Positions 1 to 10,800 of a stretch of 52,200 nucleotides of DNA are shown one piece after another; position 1 is the first letter of the stretch; every line of letters begins with the position of its first letter. Below the pieces are notes generated by a model, which worked only from the letters and a program-made list of their open reading frames with translations, had not been told where the DNA came from and did not search any database. Made by a program: the position numbers and the translations under genes. Origin of the DNA: CAIMMJ01 sp037131955 (lineage in GTDB: Bacteria; Bacteroidota; Bacteroidia; UBA4408); assembly GCA_037131955.1 (NCBI GenBank), contig JBAXQC010000011.1, forward strand, positions 1 to 52,200. Direction: 5' to 3'.

Positions 1-617
1 GAACAACCATAAGTATTGGTAACTGTAAGTGTATAATTGCCATTTGAATTAACCTCTACTGAAGTTTCAAAAATATTTGATGAGCTTGATCCGTCACTCC
101 ATAAATAAGTAACAATTTCGGGATCAATATTAGCTGAAAGTGTTACAGATTGACCAGCACAAAAGGTTGTTGGGCCATTTGCTGTTGCTATTGCTTGTGG
201 CCTCGGATTTATTGTTATTTGAACTTGATCTGAAAGGAAAATTATTCCATCTTGCCTTGTTGCTTTTAATCTTATAAATCTTGTTTCAGAATTAGAAACA
301 GCGGGAAAAGTTGTGCTAATACTGCCAATAGATGTTGGTGAAACGCCACCAATTAGTGGATTAGTTAAAAATACTCCATTCACATCAGAAATTTCTAACG
401 ACACAACCTCTCCATTTTGAAGAACCAAATTGTCGTAGGTAAAATTAATATTAAATTGAGCACCTGAGCAGAAACTTGTTGGGTTTTCAGCACTAAAAAA
501 AAGTGCTACTGGCGGACCTGAGGGGGGAGGAGGTGGAATAACTATGGCGAATACGTTTATTCTAACAACAAACAAGAAAAGAAAAAGTAGTGAAGAGATT
601 CTAGTAAAAATTTTCAT
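1..617 (-). CDS. Secreted Ig/PKD-like repeat protein, 5' part only (runs off the window)
   Basis: An open frame starts at ATG 617-615 and stays open for 205 codons to the window edge, so only the N-terminus is present. It begins with a signal peptide (MKIFTRISSLLLFLFLVV...), followed by a run of prolines (IPPPPPSGPP), then two beta-rich repeats. Each repeat opens with a Cys-containing phrase (TSFCSGAQF; TTFCAGQSV), and the second continues with YLWSDGSSS. This is the usual build of Bacteroidota surface proteins with Ig/PKD-like modules and a C-terminal T9SS sorting domain, but the C-terminus is not in view, so T9SS export is inferred. The similar phrases in the cargo at 4908-7718 support a related function, possibly adhesion. 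I cannot say more about its role. Confidence 0.75.
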   Translation of the reverse strand, partial: MKIFTRISSLLFLFLFVVRINVFAIVIPPPPPSGPPVALFFSAENPTSFCSGAQFNINFTYDNLVLQNGEVVSLEISDVNGVFLTNPLIGGVSPTSIGSISTTFPAVSNSETRFIRLKATRQDGIIFLSDQVQITINPRPQAIATANGPTTFCAGQSVTLSANIDPEIVTYLWSDGSSSSNIFETSVEVNSNGNYTLTVTNTYGC

Positions 618-891
618 AGGCGATAGTCAAATTTCATTTATATTTTTGAGCAGCTTTTAACTGCTGATTATTACTTTTCTATTTGAAAATTAATTTTTTT
701 GCCTTAATTTCTTAGTTTTTTTCGCACTAAAAAGCTAGTAAATCTAAACAAATTTCTTAACAACTGCAAACTTTTATTAACATTCTATGAAATGACTATT
801 TTAGCCGATGAGATGCATAGTTTGAACGAAATGACGAAACATAAAATTAGTTTTCATAAAAAAGTAAATAATTTAACAATAAAATAATATG

Positions 892-2811
892 TTAACTACA
901 CTTCTCCGTCCACCTTAACTCAAAATTTTTTTCTTCAATAATTCTTCCTTCTTCCATCCACCATCTAATGACATCAATTACTTTGTTTTCGTTGTTTATT
1001 GAAATTTGAACCAATAATTCTTTTAAATTGATTGGTTTTTCCATCAATATTTCTCTAACTTTTGCAGTGATAGTATCAAATTCTAAATCCGAAATATTAC
1101 TTCTTTTATTTAACAAGCACACGTCGCATTTTCCGCAAGGCTCAGACTTTGTTTCCTCAAAATAATTGAGCAAAAATATACTTCGGCAAACATTACTTGA
1201 CTTGCCAAATTCAATCATTATTTTAAGACGACGTTGTGCTTCTTTTTTTCTAAACCAATAAATGTCTTTTGAAAAAACAAGAAAATTAGACTCTTGCCTT
1301 GGTGCCGTATAAATAATCTGTTCAGATTTTATTTTGGGTAGATATTCAATTATTTTGTTCTTATCAAATAGTAGAAGTAATTCTTTAACTTTATCAATAG
1401 GCCAATTACACTTTTTTGCAATTTCAAATTCATTTATTTTCACAAACTCTTTAAATGGGCTATTGTATGTTCTTAGAATAGTTTTTATAAAACTTTCAAA
1501 TTTTCTATTCTTTAGTTCAAAATCATAAAGTTGCTCGGGAGAGTAAATAAATCTGAGTCGAGAGGGCAAAATGGATTCTGTATTAAAAATTAAAAAACCT
1601 TCTTTGTCCAGCCATTTTAAAGAATTATAAACAATAATTGGTCTTAGAGAGTATATTACACAAAAATTATCAATAGAAAACTCATACGATTGTTCATTGC
1701 CTGATCCAACGGGAATCTGAAAATAGTTAGCCAAACATTGATACACTCTTTTTATTTCTTCAATTGGTGGAAAAGATAGCTCCAGATTTTCTAGAGCCTC
1801 CAATTCATCAGAATTCTGAAACAATAAAATTGCTTTAGCAGGTAATCCATCTCTGCCTGCTCTGCCTGCTTCTTGAAAATATGCTTCTGGAGATTCAGTC
1901 AAATCAAGGTGCACTACAAATCTGCAATTGGGTTTGTCTATTCCCATTCCAAAAGCATTAGTACAAACAACTACTCTGGTTGTTCCCTTTATCCAACTTT
2001 CTTGCGTTCTCTCTCTAATTTCTGGCGAAAGACCAGCATGGTATGGTGCTGCAATTATTCCATTATTATTCAGAAAAGTAGAAATTTTTTCTGTTTTTTT
2101 TCTACTCCTAACATAACATAAACCTGAACCGGGCAGCCTTGATGTAATTCTTAAAAGTCTATGTAACTTATTTTCTTCGTTTACAGAATAGTAGATTAAA
2201 TTCTCACGCTTAAAAGAGTCCTTAAAAACTTTTGCATTTTTAATTTCTAATTTATCTAAAATATCATTTTGAACAGTTTTTGTTGCAGTAGCAGTAAGTG
2301 CAATTGTTTGAACATTTTGAAAAATTTTTTTTATACTTGAAATTTCTAAGTAGGAAGGCCTAAAATCATATCCCCACTGCGAAATACAATGAGCCTCATC
2401 TATTGCCAGCAAACAAATTTTAATACTAGAAATTTTTTCCAAAAAAATTCTAGTTTTTATCCTTTCTGGCGAAACGTAAAGGAATTTGATTTCCCCTTTT
2501 TTACACTTTTCAAAAATTATTTCAATTTCATTTGAGCTTAGTCCCGAAAAAATTGCTTCTGAATTTATACCTCTTTTGTTCAGCTGATCTACTTGATCCT
2601 TCATTAATGCAATTAAAGGACTTACTACTAAGCATAGTCCATCCATAAGCATTGCAGGCACCTGAAAGCATACAGATTTCCCTCCGCCAGTAGGCAGCAA
2701 AGCCAAAACATTGCTGCCAACAATAACTTCTTCAACTATTATTTGTTGTAAGGGTCTAAAAGAATCGTAACCCCAATATTTTTTTAAAATTAAAATTGGG
2801 TTTTGATTCAC
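892..2811 (-). CDS. recQ: RecQ-family ATP-dependent DNA helicase
   Basis: 3'-5' DNA helicase of repair and recombination, 639 residues. The superfamily 2 motifs are intact: Walker A TGGGKS at 41-46, DEAH at 138-141 followed by the RecQ signature CISQWGYDFRPSY, and motif VI QEAGRAGRDG at about 313-322. A zinc-binding RecQ-Ct subdomain follows (C542, C559, C562, C565), then a winged-helix-like tail. I see no HRDC domain, so this looks like the shorter RecQ form found alongside a longer one in many Bacteroidota. The start is GTG at 2811: an in-frame TGA lies three codons upstream and the overlapping ATG runs straight into a stop. It lies 42 bp downstream of accA on the same strand and may be co-transcribed with it. 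Confidence 0.93.
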   Translation of the reverse strand: MNQNPILILKKYWGYDSFRPLQQIIVEEVIVGSNVLALLPTGGGKSVCFQVPAMLMDGLCLVVSPLIALMKDQVDQLNKRGINSEAIFSGLSSNEIEIIFEKCKKGEIKFLYVSPERIKTRIFLEKISSIKICLLAIDEAHCISQWGYDFRPSYLEISSIKKIFQNVQTIALTATATKTVQNDILDKLEIKNAKVFKDSFKRENLIYYSVNEENKLHRLLRITSRLPGSGLCYVRSRKKTEKISTFLNNNGIIAAPYHAGLSPEIRERTQESWIKGTTRVVVCTNAFGMGIDKPNCRFVVHLDLTESPEAYFQEAGRAGRDGLPAKAILLFQNSDELEALENLELSFPPIEEIKRVYQCLANYFQIPVGSGNEQSYEFSIDNFCVIYSLRPIIVYNSLKWLDKEGFLIFNTESILPSRLRFIYSPEQLYDFELKNRKFESFIKTILRTYNSPFKEFVKINEFEIAKKCNWPIDKVKELLLLFDKNKIIEYLPKIKSEQIIYTAPRQESNFLVFSKDIYWFRKKEAQRRLKIMIEFGKSSNVCRSIFLLNYFEETKSEPCGKCDVCLLNKRSNISDLEFDTITAKVREILMEKPINLKELLVQISINNENKVIDVIRWWMEEGRIIEEKNFELRWTEKCS

Positions 2812-2853
2812 ATGAAATCATTTTAAAAAGTAAATTTTATAGAACATCAAAAA

Positions 2854-3807
2854 TTATTCAACTACAACACCCATTGCACAGAATTTTTTTATTCGTTCGT
2901 CAATCCTATGTTGTGAGTCCATTTTATCCAAAAATTCAAGCTGTTTTAAGATTTCAAGTTTAACTGTAAGGTGCATGCCAATTTGATTGCTATGAGCACC
3001 GCCTAAAGGCTCTTTTATTATTCCGTCTACTAATTTATTTGCAAGCATATCCTCTGCTGTAAGCTTTAAGGATGAAGCGGCTTGTTCTTTAAAGTCCCAA
3101 CTTCTAAAAAGAATAGATGAACATGACTCAGGAGAAATTACAGAATACCATGTGTTTTCAAGCATCAGAACTCTGTCGCCAATACCAATTCCCAAAGCAC
3201 CGCCAGAAGCACCTTCACCAAGAACAATGCAGATTACAGGAACTTTTAGTTGAAACATTTCTATTAAGTTTCTTGCAATTGCTTCACCTTGTCCTCTTTC
3301 TTCGGCCTCTAAGCCTGGAAAGGCACCAGGAGTATCAATAAATGTTACAATGGGTTTATTAAACTTTTCGGCTAATTTCATTAGCCTCAATGCCTTTCTA
3401 TAGCCTTCGGGATTGGCCATACCAAAATTCCTTATTTGCCTCATTTTGGTATTAATACCTTTTTGTTGGCCTATAAACATAACTGTTCTGCCATCAATTC
3501 TGCCAAAACCACCCACCATTGCTTTGTCATCTTTTACGCCTCTATCTCCGTGCAATTCTATCCAAGTATTATCTGTTATTGCATTTATGTAACTTATGGT
3601 ATATGGCCGTTCGGGATGACGAGAGACCTGAACTCGTTGCCAAGGTGTAAGATTTGTGTATACTTCCTTTCTTTTATCTTTAAGTTTCTGTTCTAATTCG
3701 TTTACTGCTTTAGATACATCCACATTTGAATCGGAACCTACCTTTTTTATTTTTTCTATTTCATTAGATAAAACCTCAAGTGACTTTTCAAATTCTAAAT
3801 AAACCAT
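2854..3807 (-). CDS. accA: Acetyl-CoA carboxylase carboxyltransferase subunit alpha
   Basis: Alpha subunit of the carboxyltransferase half-reaction that moves CO2 from carboxybiotin to acetyl-CoA, giving malonyl-CoA for fatty-acid synthesis. The protein is 317 residues, normal for the family. The N-terminal helical region (to about residue 50) precedes the segment TPWQRVQVSRHPERPYT. The crotonase-fold core carries the oxyanion-type motif GEGASGG at 197-203. It starts at ATG 3807, 25 bp after the porP/sprF-like gene on the same strand, with recQ following. accD and the biotin carboxylase genes are not in this window, so the complex is encoded at scattered loci. Confidence 0.97.
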   Translation of the reverse strand: MVYLEFEKSLEVLSNEIEKIKKVGSDSNVDVSKAVNELEQKLKDKRKEVYTNLTPWQRVQVSRHPERPYTISYINAITDNTWIELHGDRGVKDDKAMVGGFGRIDGRTVMFIGQQKGINTKMRQIRNFGMANPEGYRKALRLMKLAEKFNKPIVTFIDTPGAFPGLEAEERGQGEAIARNLIEMFQLKVPVICIVLGEGASGGALGIGIGDRVLMLENTWYSVISPESCSSILFRSWDFKEQAASSLKLTAEDMLANKLVDGIIKEPLGGAHSNQIGMHLTVKLEILKQLEFLDKMDSQHRIDERIKKFCAMGVVVE

Positions 3808-3832
3808 TTTTAATAAGTTTAATAATTGCTAT

Positions 3833-4894
3833 TTACAAAAATCGTAATTTTCTACTCTTCCCTTTGCTACCAAAATTTGTTTTGCCATTGTAAATTAAAG
3901 TAATTTCAAATGCCCCAACGCTATTGTTAATATTTCTTAGAGTAGATGTTGTAATATCATAAGAGGCAGCTATAGTATAAGAATTTATTTCGTATTTTAC
4001 CATAGGACTTATCGCATCTTTTACTCTGTACTGTAATCCTCCAGAAAATGAAGATTCCTTTCTATACTCCGTGTATTTTGAGTTTGCACCTAAAATAAAC
4101 TTAACAAAAACACCTGTATTTAGCATTTGCTGGGGACCTTGTCTTAAGTATAAAAATGTAGGAACAAGTCTAATTTTAGAATCAAATCCTGAGGCAATTT
4201 CTGCAGTACCATGAAAAGCCAATTTTGGATTTTTTTTTGCTTCAGATGAATTTGAAAAAGAAATATTAGGACTGTTTAAGTGACTTAAAGCTAAGCCAGC
4301 ATTCACTTGTAAATTAGGGTTTACTATACCATTGTACAAAACACCGGCACCAAAGTCTGAATAATTAAAATTTCTTCTGCCATTAAACGTCAAGTCATCT
4401 TCATTGGTTGGCAAAGAACCATCAAATTTATACTTGGTAGTACTCCATTGATTGTCCCACGTTAATTGGTTAACAGCATCCGTTCTTGACTGCTGGGCAT
4501 ATCCACCCATAAAACCAAAAGACAAAAATGAACTACCATCTGCATTTAATGATTTTGTATAACTTCCTGAAACATTTACCGAGACAGTATTAAAATCAAA
4601 AAATCCTTGTGTATGCCTTGTTGCCAACAAACCAAATCCCCAAAAATCTGTTCCTTTACCTTTAGGATACAAGGCAAGATCAATGTTTGCAGCGGCAGAA
4701 CTGTATGATTTTGAAACTGATCTGCCCTGATCTCTGTATGTTACACCTGCCCTTACATCTCTGTTCATCACTCCTGTATTTGCTGGATTTAAATAAAGTG
4801 GATTAACACCATATTGCGTGAAATTAAACTCCTGCGCAAACAAATCAGAACCAATTAAAACTACTATAATTAAAAGACTGTAAAATTTTTTCAT
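3833..4894 (-). CDS. PorP/SprF-family type IX secretion outer membrane protein
   Basis: Outer membrane beta-barrel of the PorP/SprF family, 353 residues. A signal peptide (MKKFYSLLIIVVLIGSDLFAQ) is followed by the family's typical opening QYGVNPLYLNPANTG and alternating aromatic beta strands to the end. In Flavobacterium johnsoniae, SprF is needed to export the adhesin SprB, which carries a type B sorting domain. The gene here lies 13 bp downstream of a type B cargo gene on the same strand, so the two probably form a cargo-plus-partner unit. Which cargo it serves is inferred from position only. It is probably transcribed from the promoter in front of the cargo gene. Confidence 0.9.
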   Translation of the reverse strand: MKKFYSLLIIVVLIGSDLFAQEFNFTQYGVNPLYLNPANTGVMNRDVRAGVTYRDQGRSVSKSYSSAAANIDLALYPKGKGTDFWGFGLLATRHTQGFFDFNTVSVNVSGSYTKSLNADGSSFLSFGFMGGYAQQSRTDAVNQLTWDNQWSTTKYKFDGSLPTNEDDLTFNGRRNFNYSDFGAGVLYNGIVNPNLQVNAGLALSHLNSPNISFSNSSEAKKNPKLAFHGTAEIASGFDSKIRLVPTFLYLRQGPQQMLNTGVFVKFILGANSKYTEYRKESSFSGGLQYRVKDAISPMVKYEINSYTIAASYDITTSTLRNINNSVGAFEITLIYNGKTNFGSKGKSRKLRFL

Positions 4895-4907
4895 TTGATT
4901 TATTGAT

Positions 4908-7718
4908 TTATTTCATTAATAAAAATTTACCTTTTTGGTCAATTGGCTTATCATCGGCATACAAACCTGTAAGGTGATACATGTATACTCCTGGTAATGC
5001 AAATTTATCTCTGTATTTACCATCCCATCCAAACTCTTTGTATTCTGTTTCAAAAATTTTCTCTCCATATTCATTGTATATCCTAAATAAAAATTCTCCG
5101 GGTTTAAATTGCTTTGGAGGGTTTCTAACGTATAATACATCATTATTGCCATCGCCATTAGGAGAAAATGCTGTAGGAATAAAAATGTCGTAGTTTGTTT
5201 TTACGTAAATTATAATGGAATCTGAGTTGGTGCAACCTGTAATTGGGTCGGCAGCTACTAATACTAAAAGATTGGACGTATCGGTAGGATTTGCAAATGG
5301 GTTCAAACAATTTGTAACTAGCGGTGTACAATTTAAATAATTTGAAGGTGTCCACGAATAGATTGAATTATTAGGTGTTATACTAGCGTTTAACTGCACT
5401 TCATCGCCATAAGTTATGGTTAAATCTTCGCCAAGGTCAACAATAGGTGCATTATATAATTGAACTACTATACTATTTGATGCTAAAGAGTCTACAAATA
5501 CACAGCCTGGAATATCTACGTAGTATAAACGAATTTCGTCACCAACATTACTTAAGTCGGTGTAAAAGCTGCCTATTACAGTATTTGGCAAGTCATTTAC
5601 AGTCCATTTTAATGTTCCTCCCGAAGGAGATACTGTTGCAATAATTCTACCTGCGGAATTGGAGCATAATTTTATACTTTCGTTTAATACTGCTGTAGGT
5701 TGAACACTTTGTATTACCGTAATCGTAACATCTGCAGTATCAGGGTTATTTGAAACACATGTTTCTGATGACTGCATCACCACTTGCACTGTAGCCCCAC
5801 CAACTAAACCAGCAGAGGTAAAAACGGGTCCACTGCCACCTGTTGGAACACCATTAACCAACCAAGTATATACTGGTGTTACACCTCCATTTACAGGTGA
5901 TGCAGTAAAAGTTACAGGAGTGCCAGAACAAACCTCTAATTGGCTGGCTGTAGCGGTTACGCTGGCTTCTTGGCCCGATGAAAATGTAATTGTAATTATA
6001 TTTGAAGTTTCGGGAGAACCAGTTACACACGGATCATTTGATGTAACAACCACCGTAATGACATCTCCATCGGCATAAGTGGTGGTATTAAATGTTGATA
6101 ATACTTGCCCTGCAACATCGTTACCGTTTATTTTCCATTGATACGTTAATCCACTAACATTGGCAGGGGCTACATTAGCAGTAAAAGTTAGCGGAGCCCC
6201 AGGACAAGGATTATTGTTTGGGAATACAGTAATATTTGCAACAAGTGGTGTTGATTGCTGTAAAACCAATACAGGTGGTGAAGTATCGGAAGAATTATCT
6301 AAACAAACATCTGTAGAATTTACGGTAACCGTTATAGCAGTTAAGCCAAGAAGTGAGCTTGTAGAGTAAATTGGAGATGCCCCTGTTTGGGCCTGAATCC
6401 CATCTTCAAACCAAGTATAAGTTGCATTTGTTAAAACTGCAGGACTTGTTGTTGCTGCAAATGTTACATTATCTCCAGCACAAATTGTATCGTCACTTGC
6501 AATAACTGATACTGTTAGTGCCTGACCAGCAGTTGAAATTGTAACGTTAGCAGTTGCTGTTGCCGGACTAAAGCAAGCATCGGTAGTAGTAAGAGTTACT
6601 TGAACAATTGTGTTGTTGGTATTGATGGGAGCAGAAAGCGTTGACGTTGTTTGTCCCGCTTGGGGAAATCCTCCAACTGTCCAGGCATAGGTGGCATTTG
6701 TAAGCGTTTGCCCAGGAGTAGCAGTAAAGTTAACCGTTGCACCTGGGCAAACACTAGTTGCATCGGCAGTTAAAGAAACCGCTAAAGCTTGCGAGGCGTT
6801 TACAGTGAGAGTTGTGACAGAAGCTGTGCCTGTTACTACTGGGTTAGAAGAAACAATTCGTATCAAATAGCCACTTCCCGGGGGAGTGCCTCCAGGGATA
6901 GTTACTGAAACTGGACTTGTAGTTGCACTACCTATATTAGTTGGGAAAGCAAAACTACCTGAGGCATCAGATAATTGAGCTGTAAATTGATTGCCTGCAT
7001 TAAAAGTTCCAGTTGTTGTAAAAGGAACGTTAAACGTTGCACCAGCACATACAGTAGCATTGGGCAAAGCACTTGTGGTTATTGTGGCTGCACCTGCAAC
7101 ATTACCGCTAAGTTCAATGTTATCGATATTAAAAGGAGGATCACAACTTGCACAAGATGTTGCGACAGAAATAAATCTAAATGCAAATTTAAAATTTCCA
7201 ATATTATCATAAATTGCAGGAACAGGAACAGTTACCTGAGTACAATTTGAAACACCTGCATATTGCGTTGCTAACCAGTTCCAGGATGTACCTCCATCAT
7301 TACTGAAACCGAGTTGCCCAAAGTCTGAACCCGCAACACCATTGCATCTATAAGTAAATTTTATTGAAATGGCGGTAACTCCTGAATTTGAGATTGTAGG
7401 TGAAGACATTAGTTTATCCGTTTCAATATCAGACAAATATGTATTTGTACCAATACCAGTAGGTGTAATGTAAAGATTATTACCTGCAACACAAAGACCT
7501 GAGTTTCCAATAGACCAGTTATTAGAGATACCAAGAAAGTTTCCATTTGGCCCTCCACCTGGCGTAGGAACACCTGTGGATGGCCAACCAACACCTGCAT
7601 TGTTATTATTAGCTCCACCTGCTGGTGCATCAAATGTTTCGCTCCAATAGATTGTTTGTCCAAGCGATACAGTAGTGATGAATAAAAATAATAGGAGAAC
7701 CGAGAAAATTTTTTTCAT
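4908..7718 (-). CDS. Secreted Ig-like repeat protein with type B T9SS (gliding-associated) C-terminal domain
   Basis: A 936-residue exported protein. A signal peptide is followed by a beta-sandwich region (about 25-205, beginning YWSETFDAP) like the MAM or cleaved-adhesin domains of T9SS cargo. Then come several Ig/PKD-like repeats of roughly 90-100 residues, with phrases such as VCPGATVNFTATPG, ICAGDNVTFAATTS, PCPGAPLTFTANVAP and VCSGTPVTFTASPV. The last 95 or so residues are a type B sorting domain: IFIPTAFSPNGDGNND, FRIYNEYGEKIFET, GWDGKY and PGVYMYHL. It is probably secreted by the T9SS and held at the cell surface as an adhesin. The PorP/SprF-like gene follows 13 bp downstream. A good promoter lies at 7744-7774. 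The exact ligand is unknown. Confidence 0.9.
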   Translation of the reverse strand: MKKIFSVLLLFLFITTVSLGQTIYWSETFDAPAGGANNNNAGVGWPSTGVPTPGGGPNGNFLGISNNWSIGNSGLCVAGNNLYITPTGIGTNTYLSDIETDKLMSSPTISNSGVTAISIKFTYRCNGVAGSDFGQLGFSNDGGTSWNWLATQYAGVSNCTQVTVPVPAIYDNIGNFKFAFRFISVATSCASCDPPFNIDNIELSGNVAGAATITTSALPNATVCAGATFNVPFTTTGTFNAGNQFTAQLSDASGSFAFPTNIGSATTSPVSVTIPGGTPPGSGYLIRIVSSNPVVTGTASVTTLTVNASQALAVSLTADATSVCPGATVNFTATPGQTLTNATYAWTVGGFPQAGQTTSTLSAPINTNNTIVQVTLTTTDACFSPATATANVTISTAGQALTVSVIASDDTICAGDNVTFAATTSPAVLTNATYTWFEDGIQAQTGASPIYSTSSLLGLTAITVTVNSTDVCLDNSSDTSPPVLVLQQSTPLVANITVFPNNNPCPGAPLTFTANVAPANVSGLTYQWKINGNDVAGQVLSTFNTTTYADGDVITVVVTSNDPCVTGSPETSNIITITFSSGQEASVTATASQLEVCSGTPVTFTASPVNGGVTPVYTWLVNGVPTGGSGPVFTSAGLVGGATVQVVMQSSETCVSNNPDTADVTITVIQSVQPTAVLNESIKLCSNSAGRIIATVSPSGGTLKWTVNDLPNTVIGSFYTDLSNVGDEIRLYYVDIPGCVFVDSLASNSIVVQLYNAPIVDLGEDLTITYGDEVQLNASITPNNSIYSWTPSNYLNCTPLVTNCLNPFANPTDTSNLLVLVAADPITGCTNSDSIIIYVKTNYDIFIPTAFSPNGDGNNDVLYVRNPPKQFKPGEFLFRIYNEYGEKIFETEYKEFGWDGKYRDKFALPGVYMYHLTGLYADDKPIDQKGKFLLMK

Positions 7719-7743
7719 ATTAAATTTTAAACTTGATAATCAA

Positions 7744-7774
7744 CAAAATTAACTTTTTTAAATACTTTATGCAA
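7744..7774 (-). promoter_or_regulatory. Bacteroidota-type promoter of the type B cargo gene
   Basis: On the minus strand a TTG at 7774-7772 is followed by 20 nt and then TAATTTTG at 7751-7744, matching the TTG-N(about 20)-TAnnTTTG consensus. Transcription would start near 7738, about 20 nt before the ATG at 7718. It would serve the cargo gene and probably the PorP/SprF-like gene behind it. Confidence 0.6.
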
Positions 7775-7869
7775 CAATAATAATGATTTTGCTTTTAAGA
7801 GTATAAAAAATAAAAAAACTAATGGCTTTTTAAGGATTCAAGAGTGTTTTTTAGCTTTAAAAAGTTTTT

Positions 7870-10800
7870 TTAAGCATTTAATCCATGGCAGCTTTTAAAT
7901 TTCTTTCCACTTCCACATGGGCAAGGATCGTTTCGGCCAACCGTTTTTTCTGCTCTTATGGGCTGTAACTTCGGCTTTTCTTCTTCTCCACCATCGCCGC
8001 TTGTATAATTTGGGGCTCCACCGCCTGTTGAAGAAACATTATCGGTTCTACTAATTTTTACCTTGCTTAAATCTGTTTTCTCTGGTGCTTTTACTGTTTT
8101 TACTTCTTTTTGGCTTTCTTGTGGCAAAAATGCTTTTATTAAAAATGATGCTATTTCCTTGTTCATCGCATCAACCATGTTTTTAAATAAATTAAAGGAT
8201 TCAAATTTATACACCAACAAAGGGTCTTTTTGCTCGTAAACTGCATTTTGCACCGATTGCTTTAATTCATCCATTTCTCTTAAGTGTTCTTTCCAATAAT
8301 CGTCAATTATATTTAATACCACGCCTTTTTCTATTCCAGAAATTAATTCCTGACCTTTTCCATCAAACGCTTTCTTTAAATTAATAACTACTTGCATAGT
8401 TTTTAATCCATCAGTTATAGTAAAAACAATGTTTTCGTAGAGATGTGCTTGGTTTTCGTATACATTTTTGATAGCAGGAAAAGCTAATTCTGCCAAATGA
8501 TTATTTTTTTGATGGTAGTGATTTTGCACTGCATCAAATAGTAAGTTTATTAAATCTTCTTTGTTTGTTTTAAAGAACTTTTCTTCTGCAACAGGACATT
8601 CAATTGAAAACATTTTTATTATTTCAAGAGAAAATCCTTCGTAGTTTTTATTGTCCTGAAATTCTGTTACCATTGATTCAACGGAATCGTAAAAAGCGTT
8701 AGAAATATCTACTGCTAATCTATCGCCATACAAGGCATGACGGCGACGTGTGTAAATAACTTCTCTCTGAGAATTCATTACATCGTCGTATTCTAGCAAT
8801 CTTTTTCTAGTAGCAAAATTATTTTCCTCTACTTTCTTTTGAGCACGTTCAATAGATTTAGTAATCATGGAATGTTGAATAACTTCTCCTTCTTCAATTC
8901 CTAATCTATCCATTAATCCAGCAATTCTATCGCTACCAAACAATCGCATTAATTCATCTTCCAGCGAAACAAAAAACTGCGATGAACCTGGATCTCCTTG
9001 ACGGCCGGCTCTACCTCTCAACTGCCTATCAACTCTTCTAGAATCGTGTCTTTCAGTACCTATAATTGCTAATCCACCTGCATCCTTAACATTTGGCCCA
9101 AGCTTAATATCTGTTCCCCTACCGGCCATGTTTGTTGCAATAGTAACTGTTCCAGATAAACCTGCCATTGCCACAATATCGGCCTCTTTTTGGTGGAGTT
9201 TTGCATTTAACACGTTGTGAGGAATATTTCTCATCTTAAGCATTTTGCTTAACAATTCACTGATCTCAACAGAAGTAGTTCCTACAAGTATTGGTCTTCC
9301 TTTGGCAGTTTCTTCAGATATTTGATTAATAACTGCATTGTATTTTTCTCGTTTTGTTTTGTAAACTAAATCTTCTTTGTCTGTTCTAGAAATATTTCTG
9401 TTGGTAGGTATTACTACACAATCTAATTTATAAATATCCCAAAACTCACCTGCTTCTGTTTCGGCAGTACCAGTCATGCCGGCAAGCTTATTGTACATTC
9501 TAAAATAATTTTGCAAAGTAACAGTAGCGTAGGTTTGCGTTATTGCCTCTACTTTTACATTTTCTTTTGCTTCAATAGCTTGGTGCAGTCCATCGGAATA
9601 CCTTCTTCCATCTAAAATTCTACCTGTTTGTTCGTCAACAATCTTCACCTTGTTGTCCATTACCACATAGTCTACATCTTTTTCGAAAAGTGTATATGAT
9701 TTTAATAGTTGATTTATAGTGTGCACTCTTTCTGATTGTATAGAATACAACCTCATTATTTCTTCTTTTTTTGCTAGCTTTTCTTCATTGGATAGTGCAG
9801 ATTTTTCTACAACTGCCATGTCACTTCCTACATCTGGCAAAACATAAAACTTGGCATCTTCTGTAGAACTTGAGATTAGGTCTATTCCTTTTTCTGTAAG
9901 TTCAATTGTATTGTGCCTTTCATCAATCACAAAAAATAATTCGGCATCAACTTTAGGCATTTCTTTGCTGTGGTCTTGCAAGTAAAATGCTTCTGTTTTT
10001 TGCAACAATGCTTTCATTCCAGGTTCACTCAAAAACTTTATTAAAGCACTATTCTTTGGCAAACCCCTGTGTGCTCTTAGCAATAAAAAGCCGCCTTCTT
10101 CTTCTTTCTTTTTATCGTTAGTTGCCAATGTCTTTTTGGAATCGGCCAACACAGTATTCACGTAATTTCTTTGTGCATTTACTAATTTTTCAATTTTTGG
10201 TTTTAACTCAAAAAATTCGTGGTCATCGCCCTTTGGTGCAGGTCCCGAAATAATTAATGGAGTTCTTGCATCGTCTATCAATACCGAATCCACTTCATCC
10301 ACAATGGCATACCAATGTTCACGTTGCACCAAATCTTCGGGATTTCTGGACATGTTGTCTCTAAGATAATCAAAACCAAATTCATTGTTGGTGCCATATG
10401 TTATGTCTGCTAAATAAGCACTTCTTCTTGCTTCGGAGTTTGGTTCATGCCTGTCTATACAATCTACTCTAAGTCCATGAAACTCCATTAATGGTCCCAT
10501 CCATTCAGAGTCACGCTTAGCTAAATAATCGTTAACGGTTACCAGGTGTACGCCTTTTCCGGCTAATGCATTTAAATATACAGGTAGAGTTGCCACCAAG
10601 GTTTTACCTTCACCGGTAGCCATCTCCGAAATTTTGCCTTGGTGCAAAACAATTCCACCAATAAGTTGAACATCATAATGCACCATGTCCCAAGTAATTT
10701 TTGAGCCTGCAGCATTCCACGTGTTAGAAAAAACTGCCTTATCTCCATTAAGATTTATTTTCTTTTTTGATGCTAATTCTTTATCAAAATCAGTGGCAGT

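Noticed and set aside
6975..7250. Cysteine-rich plus-strand frames within the type B cargo gene
   Set aside because: They are antisense reflections of the repetitive cargo gene, without their own start context or family match.
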